A stretch of DNA of 64,000 bases from Bolinopsis microptera (Eukaryota; Ctenophora; Tentaculata; Lobata; Bolinopsidae): the NCBI RefSeq assembly GCF_026151205.1, contig NC_087079.1, positions 9,786,635-9,850,634 of the forward strand. The letters run 5' to 3'. The translations under genes and the position numbers were made by a program. Shown one piece after another: positions 23,623 through 34,200 of this stretch (its first letter is position 1; each line of letters opens with the position of its first letter). The notes under the pieces were generated by a model. That model was not told the DNA's origin. It worked only from the letters and a program-made list of their open reading frames with translations, and made no database searches.

Positions 23623-26506
23623 TCAGTAGTTCGTCAGTCTACATTGTGGAATTAGTTACTGTACACTGTCATCACTAAATTTCTACATGCTACAAATAAT
23701 TTAGCAAATCAGGACAAAACAACGAGAAATACGAAATATACTGTTCAAAGAATACATAGAGATCACGTCTCTGTTACATTACTATCAATATGTTACCATG
23801 GCAACTAATACTGTATCACAGTAAATTTCATTATCAGGTTACCAAAATTACCCACCCTTACAAAAAGTAAAAAGCCGATAATTTGCTCGGCTCAAATAAC
23901 ACAAATACAGATGTCAGAGCGGAGCTAAAGAGCACACAAAGAAGAGAACTACTACAACACTGCAGAGACCAAGCTAAGAGCGAGAGCTACCTTCAACTAG
24001 CGGACTAATAATAAACATCATGTGTACACAAGACACAAGACACATAACTTGATTGCGTTGTACAAAGAGGTAATGTGGGAGTTACTGCTCTCTCTCCGTG
24101 TGCTTGACTGGCGTTGTGGGGCACATGTTTGTGACTTATACGCGTTGTTTTTACAAATCAGTAAAACTACTTCAAGCATGCAGGCGAGCATGGTATTGAT
24201 GATCATGTCTGCTGTAAAACAGTGATCGTTCCGTTATATTTACGTTGCTGAGCATGCAGAATCACGACGGCAATCTTTCAAAGGGCACACAAATAATAAG
24301 CATGAGGAGCCCAATTAAATGATTAGAACAGTCGGAGATGATTCATCATGATCAGATGATTTCTCGATTGATTCTGGAAACGTGATGTTTACATATCACT
24401 GCCGGCAAAGAAGTCTGAATCAAGGATCAATGATCATCTTAGTTGACCGCGAAATAATAGTTACAGAAACTTTATAACTCATACTTTTATGATTGCTCTT
24501 GAATGCCTAGTCTGATAATTGACAGATTAAAAGTTTAGTCAACTAAAACGATAAGTTACTTAAAAAACTATATCGATATGATTGATTGAGAATCTGACTT
24601 TGTACTTCAAATTCAAATTTCATACTTTTGAATAACAGTTAAATACCATCTATTAAAATTCACACCAAATTAAATATTTTAAAACAATTTACGTGAAAAA
24701 GTTGAAAAATGTGGAAAAGTCGCACGACTCAACTTTGTGGTTTGTCATGGTGAGTAATTACAAAATGTTTATAAAATTCATTTCTGCTGTGAAGACGAAG
24801 CATTCACAGTTCATAACCGCAGATGATTAACAGATGTAAGAGAGAGAGTTAAAACCAATCCAGTTTTGAAATTTTTAATCGATCAGGTGTTGTCTACCTA
24901 TTAACACGTTATATACCAAGGCTCCTGTTTTAGATTTGGATATATCTATAGAAGAGGGGCACTTTATAGTTAGAGTTTATGATTAAACGGGACGATTTTC
25001 CGTTCAAAATCGTTCAGTATTCTCCTTATTGTAGTAACATGTACTCATTGGAGTATTTGGTTCTCAACTCGTTAGATTTTTTAGGATTTGCAATAATTTT
25101 AATGGTTTTAAAAGATTGGTTGAGATAATGCTTAACTCTTTCGTTAATTTAGGATTTAAAAAGAAATTATTAAGTAGTAGATACCGACATATGTCGCAGA
25201 AGCATGGCTTTAAAGATAAATTTACTATGATTGATACACTGGACTACTTGCTTGACGATTAGATTACTGCTGGTACCTTCGTTTTGGCAAGTCCGGTGTA
25301 ACGTTACACTGTAACGTGGTATTACATCATGCTAGATGCTGGGGTGAAGAGCTTTATTGTTATTCTTATTTGGCCCGTTTCACTCTGTTATGTTTATGCC
25401 CTACATTTTGTACCTTGTATTAGTAGTGGGCATTGGTTTGGTTTTACACTATTTCAGTTGTTTTAGTTTCTATAAAGTTATAGCTAATGTCTCATATTTT
25501 TACTTTTTACTTAACTTTAAATTATTTTTATTAGGAAAAAGCTTGAGGGAAGATGACAGTTGCATGCATAAAACTAGTTTAAGTCACCAATGCAGAATCT
25601 GAAGTTTGTGAACCTCAACTAAGCCTTTCACTTGTTATAACCGTGTTATTCTCACTTGCTCAGCTGAACATGATAAAATATAACTCAAGTAATATTGAAA
25701 ATTGTCATTAAAGATGGTTATAATTAGTATACTCGTGTCCTAAGACTAGATGTTAGTCAGTTTTAGTAATCTGACTCTTACTCATCTACCCATTAATTAC
25801 TCCTTGACAACAGGAATAATCAACAAATAATATGCAAATAAACTTCAGGAAAATTAAATATCATTCAACATAAAATACTGAAATATAACATTAACCATAG
25901 CGAGATGCCACCCTGCACTTGTATAGATACATTAGATTAAGAAATATGGTAATATCCGTGTTTACTTTGAATCTATGGTATTTAATTAATTTCGACCTTT
26001 GATTTGTAGATCGTTGATTAATAAGGGAGGGAATTACGTATACCACTTGTAAAAACTATATAACTTGTAAAAACTATACCCAGACTGGCTTTCATATTAA
26101 CTAAGGAAATACTTATTTAATAGCTAATATATTGCATTTTTTTAATATGAACTTCCGTTTTACTTTCGGCCGAGCAAGTATGTACTTAGAAAATATAATG
26201 TGCGAAAATTAAAATCCAGGCAAGCTGATCCCGGATATTTTCAGATCAAATCAGTTCAGGAATTTTGTCTTATCAGATTACAGACAGCAGCGTTGACAAT
26301 ATAATGTGGAATTTAGGACTGAGCGAACCAACTTTCGTCTTTCGGAATGTTTTAAATGTATTCGAACTAAAAGGAGTCCGAAGATCAAAGTCTCACTTTA
26401 ATGTTTAATCTTATTTCTACTACTTCGACAAAAACAGCAACTAGACAATATTATACTACTAAACTGTATCAATCTTACATTGGTTTGCTTGCTGCTTTTG
26501 TTGCGG

Positions 26507-26508
<2 letters not shown>
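23623..26508. other. Intergenic AT-rich region, no supported gene
   Basis: No coding stretch I can support. A hydrophobic plus-strand frame at 25357-25602 follows the T-rich composition and has no recognisable domain. Short palindromic AT repeats occur at 23310-23360, just outside this interval, and low-complexity A/T runs occur throughout. Confidence 0.5.

Positions 26509-26538
<30 letters not shown>
26509..26538. repeat. (CT)n microsatellite
   Basis: About 15 CT dinucleotides in a row. Confidence 0.95.
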
Positions 26539-26541
<3 letters not shown>

Positions 26542-26768
26542 GTTACCACTATACGCATGCAAGCAAGCAAACTCATTACAGTTCCAGTATAGGATCGCCA
26601 TTAAGTCGCTATAAACTTATAAAGCAAATAACAGTACAAAGTTATCTAGAAGATAATATCTTTATAACTATATTTAGGTAGATAATATCTGTATAGTTAT
26701 CAAGTACAACACACAAAAATTATCTAGCGGATGTGATGATATTTAGTTGACATGAAATTTGTGGATAT

Positions 26769-27177
26769 CATCACGTGACCTCATCACAACACCACGTGAC
26801 CTCATCACAACACCGCGTGACGTCATCACAACACCACGTGACCTCATCACAACACCGCGTGACGTCATCACAACACCAGGTGACGTCATCACAACACCAC
26901 GTGAATTCATCACAACACCACGTGACTTCATCACAACACCACGTGACGTCATCACAACACCACGTGACGTCATCACAACACCACGTGACGTCATCACAAC
27001 ACCACGTGACGTCATCACAACGCCACGTGACGTCATCACAACACCACGTGACGTCATCACAACACCACGTGACTTCATCACAACACCACGTGACGTCATC
27101 ACAACACCACGTGACGTCATCACAACACCACGTGACGTCATCACAACACCACGTGACGTCATCACAACACCACGTGA
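26769..27177. repeat. 21-bp minisatellite of overlapping E-box and CRE motifs (about 19-20 copies)
   Basis: Unit CACGTGACGTCATCACAACA plus C, repeated about 19-20 times. Most copies hold CACGTG (canonical E-box) overlapping TGACGTCA (palindromic CRE/ATF site). Variants read TGACCTCA, TGACTTCA or TGAATTCA, which break the CRE but keep the E-box. As the unit is 21 bp, open frames run through on both strands and are artefacts. The next gene starts 720 bp downstream at 27895 in plus orientation. Confidence 0.92.
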
Positions 27178-27894
27178 AGACTGCTCCAGGTTTCTCTGTC
27201 TTTTTTACTTCTCTGATTGTAAGTATGGAAGTTATACATTAATATGCACTGCACTAGAGGGTGAAGTTTTAGTAGTGGAACTATAATATAAATAATATTG
27301 TAGTCCTTAATAAAGTTGGTGCTATATCGCTCTGGGATAATTATAAGGATGAAGTTGATTGAAACGTCAAACTTCAAACCAGTTCCACAAAAAAGGTAGT
27401 CGAGTTTTTATTTTATAATAGATTATGGTGCAGATCAGAAGGTTTACAATATATTATTACAGTAAATTGTAAAAAAACAATTTATCGGTCAAAGCTATTG
27501 TTTTGTAATGAATGACATGTCAGATTTCTGTCTTTCTGGCGACCAAATTATATTATGTAAACAGCAGAAAAACTCTTGTTCGGAGAGGTTCAACAAGGAA
27601 TATTACCTAGACCCGTTAACTTATATAATCATAATTAAACTGGCTAGTGACTCAATAGTATTCAGATCGTGACAATGCCCATAATAGTGAGGAGGTGAAC
27701 CATAGCTTGTTGACACGGTTTGAACTGTTTCATGCTGGAAGCTGATTGGTTAATCGTTGTCACGTGCTTTGCCTCGTCCTCAGTAAACAGATCTCTATTG
27801 TTCAATAACGGCTATTTAGTTAGCCTTATTAACTGGGAGCAATTTAAAAACTTTCACCTTTTACAGTGCCACGTATATTATACAGTTCTCTGAA

Positions 27895-28566
27895 ATGAAG
27901 ACAGTCTCGTGTCTCCTTGTGTTGTTCGTGTTATCACATTCCGTAGAGGGGAAATGGAATGCTCAAGCTGTCGTAGCGAACGAGAAATACTCGTACGAAA
28001 AGCAGGAGATGTTTCCCTTGCGTTTCAAAACAGTCACCGCATCACCAAGTCAAATGTGGGTTACATTTTACTACAGCAGCGGATCATGGGGTCAGTTGAG
28101 ATGGTCTGAGAGCACGTGGGGGGTTGAGCTGTACGCGTGTACTGATGACAAGTTGTATACAACCGGGGCTGGAGATAAGTTCACTGATGTTCCTGAGGGT
28201 CCGGACAGGATATGGGAGGTTAGCTGGGGTGACAAGGAATTTTCCGTGAGCTGCAATGGGAATAATGTGTGGAATTTCAAGTACGAAAACAGGCTGAGCA
28301 AGTTTAGTGAGAATTGTTGTGACCGAAAATACTCTGAGCAACGAGGTTCTTTGAGAACTTTCAAATTTAACAAAACTGGGGCCTCGGGTGAGATTTTGAA
28401 TTTTCCGACAGAGTATTACACAAACGATGGCAAAGAAGACAAGAAAGATAAGAAGGACAAAAAGGACAAAAAGGATAAGAAGAAGAAGGACAAAAAGGAT
28501 AAGAAGAAGAAGGACAAAAAAGACAAAAAGAAAGACAAGAAGAAGAACAATGCTGTCCAAATCTAA
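27895..28566 (+). CDS. Secreted protein with Lys/Asp repeat tail
   Basis: Intronless, 223 residues. MKTVSCLLVLFVLSHSVEG is a clear signal peptide with likely cleavage before KWNA. A globular region of about 150 residues follows, rich in Trp and Tyr with few cysteines (segments WVTFYYSSGSWGQLRWSES, YACTDDKLYTTGAGDKF, RIWEVSWGDKEFSVSC). This has a beta-sandwich look, but I do not recognise the family. From about residue 180 the protein is almost only Lys and Asp (KDKKDKK and KKKDKKDKK repeats), ending NNAVQI. Such polyionic tails occur in mineral- or mucus-associated and extracellular matrix proteins; that role is inference. Acceptor-like TTTTACAG and TTATACAG lie 9-30 bases before the ATG, so a 5' UTR intron or trans-splicing is possible. 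Confidence 0.75.
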   Translation: MKTVSCLLVLFVLSHSVEGKWNAQAVVANEKYSYEKQEMFPLRFKTVTASPSQMWVTFYYSSGSWGQLRWSESTWGVELYACTDDKLYTTGAGDKFTDVPEGPDRIWEVSWGDKEFSVSCNGNNVWNFKYENRLSKFSENCCDRKYSEQRGSLRTFKFNKTGASGEILNFPTEYYTNDGKEDKKDKKDKKDKKDKKKKDKKDKKKKDKKDKKKDKKKNNAVQI

Positions 28567-29740
28567 CGCATTTTCTCCATACTTTATTATCGTTTTAAAT
28601 CCTTGGAAATCTTATTTAATCGGGACTGACGACTTCTAGAAATTAATTGTGACACATTTTATTTTAAATTGTCAATTAGTTTACAGTGAAATCTTCAATC
28701 ATGTGCATTAAATGTTGTCAAAGATTTGTCAACTTTTAGTTTCCCTAAAATTCAAGGGGTGTTTCCTTTTGTTCAACTTCAGAGTTCACTTTTTAATTAA
28801 AAATTGTAGTGATTTACCATCATAGATCACAGTTCTAGACGTACAGGATTCCAGATCAGAATTATGAATCTACAAAGGACACACACATCCAATAGTTACA
28901 CTGATTCTGACTACAAGTGGTACAAACTAAAATAAAAAGTGGTCCGTGATGACAATACCAATTACACGATTTAAAAAATAAAAACATCGAATTTGAAAAG
29001 TTAAAAAATTTCATGAACATTTTCTGGAAATCGACTTTTTAGTTGTTTTTAGACTTAAAGTAGAGGAGTTATCAGCTGCTTTTAGTTTTCATCGACAATA
29101 TTGTTCGTAACCACAGTTATTGACATAATGGTCAAAGGTTAACTTATGAAATATGAATAACTGTATTTCGTGAGTGATTTTCAATCACACATACTAGAGA
29201 GTGGAGATAGAGTCTAAAAATCTATCTTCTCCAACAGTTTTCGAGCCCTGAAACCTTCATGATATGTTCTAGGGATCATTTAGAAGAGATTGCTCAACCA
29301 GAATTTTGAGATAGGCCTTTAAACATTTTTTATTCGATTTTGAAATGTACAGCAGATGTGCAGATTTGCTGCTTGGAGGGCATGTCTATGAAGCTGATAC
29401 TGAGTCTGGAACTAAGTCAGAAACTGGTCGGTACGCTAACTGCTAACAACTAATTACAACACTACAAATCTATTACATTTATTGAGAATTATGTAATGTA
29501 ACGTGATGGGAATATTGTAAACGGGTCATATCCAGTCCAAACCCAGGATGCATAACATGAAGAATTCGTTGTAACTTTGCATGAAAAGCATTAATATACT
29601 CATTGTGTGGTGGTTAACCCACACCTTGCTTTCATTCTGATTTTATTTGGTACTCGGTATCCAAGTCCTCTACGTGTTCTTTGTTACAAGTATTAGTACA
29701 AGTAAGTGACTGTGTGAGAGTAATCTCTAGATCTCCAATA
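28567..29740. other. Intergenic region, nothing recognised
   Basis: AT-rich 3' flank of the secreted-protein gene. No open frame, tandem repeat or transposon end was recognised. Confidence 0.5.
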
Positions 29741-30895
29741 TTAAAGCAACAAGAATAAAGTTAAAATATGATTTACAAGGTAGTTTATACACCCCTCCCC
29801 CCAGGATAATCTTCCTGGCGAGGGTGCCCTCTGTTCATGGCACAGTGCACGGTCAATGTTAACCGTCCTGAAACAATAGCTAAGGATGTCGAGGCGCCGG
29901 GGAATGGGCCCTGGGGACTTGGGAGCGATTATCTGATTATCTCCGCAGCTTCTAAACTCTACAATCTTTACTGCACAACAATTCATATTATTGTAAGTAA
30001 GATTTAAAGAGGGTTTTAAACCAGGCAGCCGGGCAGGTCTCTTTATTTGAAGAGTTAGTCCCTTTTGTAAAGATCAGCTTAGGGAGGCACATTAACTGGA
30101 CTAAACATGAATTAATGAATGAGTACTTACTTTGGTTACTTTGGTTACTTTGGTTGTGTTTATCCTCGTAGCAGGAAGGGTCATCAGATTTCTGACCACC
30201 TCGATGGCGAGTAGTCTACCAGGGAATTAGACCAGCTGCAGCTATAACCGGAAGTCGGAGGGTTGTCCGGTATCAAAGCAATAAACTTGGACAAACTAAC
30301 TTTAAACGACTCAAACGTAGCTTCAGCTTTAATATTATCAGGCACTTTGTTCCACAGTTTTGGTCCTCTTACAGCAAATGAGCTGTCATAGAGTGTCTGG
30401 TTGCTCGAGGAACTTAACCTAGACAGGGAAGGGATGATTGCTCGGGTACCATGTCTGGATGTTTTTGTGAACCTTATATTGCTGCAATTGGGGACAACAT
30501 TGTGAAGGATCTTCCACATCATCAGAATAGTGTACCGTTCCCTTCTGCGCTGCAGTGACATTAGCTTTAGATGTGAAAGCCTCTCCCAGTAGTTCATATT
30601 TTCCAGACCGCATATACGATCGGTGAATGTTCGCTGGACCCCCTCCAAAAGCTGGATCTCAGTCACCTTAACAGGGTCCCACAGCGGACAACAGTACTCT
30701 AGTAGGCTTCTGACCAAAGACTTATATAGGGTAGTCATTACGGTCCTATCACGAGTTTTGAAGACACTAAACACCCATGACAGTGTGCTTCTAGCTTTCT
30801 TGACCATATTACCGATCTGTTTGGACCAGTTCAGATCGCTTGATACCATAACTCCGAGGTCTCTAACGTTCTCAACGTTAGAGCCGATTTTGTGA
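29741..30895 (-). mobile_element. 5'-truncated CR1/jockey-like non-LTR retrotransposon (RT C-terminus and 3' part)
   Basis: The minus-strand frame 30849-30184 (extending back in frame to about 30895) encodes the C-terminal part of a reverse transcriptase polyprotein. Key segments are LGVMVSSDLNWSKQI, TLYKSLVRSLLEYCCPLWDP, LLEGVQRTFTDRI, RLSHLKLMSLQRRRERY and VRGPKLWNKVPDNIKAEATF. The catalytic FADD-type region and endonuclease are absent, so it is a dead 5' truncation. The 29741-29986 open stretch beyond the stop is probably its 3' region. The motif ACTGGACTAAACATGAAT occurs on both sides of the RT fragment (about 30097 and 30940), so flanking repeats may belong to the same insertion. Confidence 0.75.
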
Positions 30896-31107
30896 ATTTT
30901 CCTTTAACAGTGGAATATCTGTCCTAATTTGCCACTGGACTAAACATGAATAAATTAATGAGGAGAGCCGATTTTGTGAATTTCCCTTTAACAGTAGAAT
31001 ATCTGTCCTGATTTGCCACTGCACTGGACTAAACATGAATAAATGAATGAGGAGAGCCGATTTTGTGAATTTCCTTTTAACAGTAGAATATCTGCCATGA
31101 TTTGCCA
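30881..31107. repeat. Three tandem copies of an 84-89-bp unit beside the RT fragment
   Basis: GAGCCGATTTTGTGAATTT starts at 30881, 30965 and 31054. The units include the very 5' edge of the RT-coding homology, so the duplication took in the junction of the truncated element. Confidence 0.8.
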
Positions 31108-31244
31108 CTTATTGCCTTACTTAACGACAAGGAAATTTCCCTCCGAAATTGTAGTTATCCTGTACTTTAAAATCTCATTTTTCAAAAGATCAATTTAGTT
31201 CACTGTTCTTTGCCGAGTTTTAATTATTGTTCCAAGATATAGTA

Positions 31245-34200
31245 ATGAAAAAGACACTCCTGTTCTTGATGCAGCTCGCCCATGTGGCAGGATTTGATTT
31301 TGGAAATTCAAGTGTTGAAGACGTGTCTGACAGTAAGTCAATAAATAAGGTCCCGCAAAAACATTGTTTTTAAAGAGTTTTCAAAGGGAAATTAATCGTA
31401 TGATTGGTTGTTCACGTGATTGATCACAATTTTAAATAAAGAAATGAGTTATAAGCGATCAATTTCACGGCACACATTAATATTAAATCGCGAAGTTTGG
31501 TGTCCTGAAATAATTGCGAAAATAAATTCATCACATTAAACTGAATAGTTTTACAGTATTGTTTTTACAGCGCCCTGCTCGGCTGGAAGCTTCATGACGG
31601 AAAGTGAATGTCAGCAATGTGGAGAGAACACTTTCAGTGCTGCTGGAGCTTCTTCTTGTACGAGTTGTCCTGAGGACATGATCTCAGCTGCCGGTTCTAC
31701 ATCAGAGGAGGATTGTGGTAAGAATGTGGCAAGATTTTTAGCAGGTTAAAGCAGTGATGGACCATTACCAAAGCTATTTTTAGCAGCTTTGTGCAGCATG
31801 GTCAATAATGATTTTATCATATTTATCAGTCAAATTATTGCAAAATACAGGATATGCCCTTATTTCAATAACTTATGATTTACTGTCAATAAAAAAACGC
31901 TTACCTTGATGACGTCATCATCACCACAAATCATTTTTTCATATTATTTAAACTACAATCTGAACGATTATCTTCAAGACCTGTTGCCTACAACCTGACT
32001 ATAATCGACTGGCAAAGCGTCTATCTCTGAATATATTTGTACATATATCACGACAATCTGATGTAAAACAGGGGTTCCAAAAAACCCATTTCCCAGTACA
32101 ACCGAAACTTGAAATTTAGTTGCTATATATTATCTAGCACTCTAACAGTCTCTATTACAGAGTCTAGACAAAGACTACCAGGTGAGATAGTGCCGGTTGG
32201 GGCTGAACAATCTGAGGCAGCGTTCAGTGCTTCGAAGACAATTGATCTCGATTTCAAAACAAGAGCAACAATACATCGTTCTGACGGTCAATTATGGTTG
32301 AAGATTTCCCTAGGAAAGGTACACTGCGTAGAAAAGGTTGTGTTGTACCCCCAGGATATGACTACCCACACATGGACCTGCTCAAGAACTGGCTGTGTAG
32401 ATTGCGACGGTGACCAATGTTGGATACTTTCCGTGGAAGTCAGTTCTCAGGAAACAACTCTAAACCTGCCCCCTTTCCCTGACTGCATGTATGGAGACAG
32501 CGTCCAACTACGAGAAAATTACCCTTTTTTTAATGAATTTATGGTGAAGGAAATTGCTATAATCGAGAAACATGGTGAGATATTTTGTATATAATACCGA
32601 CACACGGAAAATTACAATTTAACATGTTTTCCACGATCATTTTAAACATTATTATTAAAGTGGTATATACTCTGAATGAATCAAATATTTTATTCAATCA
32701 TTATAGACTTCCACGCTGATCCGTTAATTTTAATAATTCAGATCTATGTCCTGCCTCCCATCCCTATGCATACACAGACGGAAAGTACTGTTGTCAGTCG
32801 GGAAAGGAGAAGGTAGACCGGGAAGGCTTGCCGGAAGAATGTGACGGCAGTGCGCTTCGAAGGCAGAGCCGTTGCTGTGAAAAAGATAGATACACAAGGT
32901 GCCCCACTCTCACTGGGTATTGTGATTCTTTGCCAGGTTAGCTCTCTCTAATTGCTTTAATTTTTGATAATCTTCCCACTAAGATACGCAACTCAACCCT
33001 TAAAACCATTTATATGAATGGGGTATAGGTTAAAATATGGTAGTTGGAACCGTAAATATTTCCAAAGTTTTTCAAATAATTTATAACATTTTCACAGATT
33101 GGAGAGGAGATGGGAAGTGTGGACCTGCTGCCTTGCTGGCGAATGGGGCTCCAAGCGAGTGTAATCCAGATGATCCAGATGGTAAAGTGTGCTGCTCACG
33201 CGACGGACTGTGTGGAAGCAGTCATGACCACTGTGCTTGCGAGGGATGTGTTGACTACTCAAGTGAGTTAGGTTTATTGTGGAGGATTATTAAACTGGGT
33301 GCAACCATCAGGGGGGGGGGGGGCGTTTGTGTCACTGTAACACTGGTTAATTAAGTGGCCTGAGTGCAAAAGTTAGATATCATTGGAATTGAATCTGTTC
33401 ATAATTTAAGAATTTACGCTATGTAAGACGTTTATTTAATACATTTTAATGTACTTTTATATTACAGGGTGTATGCATGATGATATGGATCCAACAACCT
33501 ACAGAGGAAAGGTAGCTCAACTGAATACAGGAGAAGTCTGCCAAAGATGGGACTCTGCGGAGCTTAAGATGTAAGAAAAGGCTTAGCTTTCAAAACATTT
33601 GGTGATCACATTTCGATTACTGACTAATTGCACTTAATATAATTAAAAACTTTCAAATGTTGGCTAACCATTAATCATCGATAATTTTAAATGTAAAATG
33701 AAGTGATTTATTGTCAATGGTTATTTCAGCGAAATGAGCTCTGAATTAGAAGAAAACTACTGTCGGGATCCAAACAAGTATGTGATATGTATACATTTAG
33801 TCCATATAAACATGTTTCAGAAAAATAAAAACCGGAAAACGGAGAGAATTTTTGTGCATTAAATGTTTTATAACCTAATATAACCGTATTATAATTGTTA
33901 TGCAGAGGCACATATTAGGTGCGGTAAAAAAATCGAAATTATGCGGTACCGCACCCGACTATAAAGGTAAAATGTGCGGTGATTTTTTCGTAATTTGTGC
34001 GGGAATTGTGCGGTTTTCTTTTGCATTTTCTCAAGGACTTTGGAAATTCTAAACGTATAACCGCCGCTCTTATCAAAAATAGGTCTGTTTATGTGTTACT
34101 GAGGGTGTAGTTCTTTACTAAGACCATGATTGAACCTTTATTGAGATTCAGTTATCTGAGAACAGTGACTTGATCTGGTAGAGATCAGGAGACAGTTATT

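Noticed and set aside
25357-25602. Hydrophobic plus-strand ORF of 81 codons
   Set aside because: Composition is explained by T-rich DNA; no Kozak context, splice support or family match.
26743-27286. Long ORFs on both strands through 26.7-27.3 kb encoding repeated TTPRDVI- or MTSRGVV-type peptides
   Set aside because: They are frames forced open by a 21-bp minisatellite; there is no start context or splice support.
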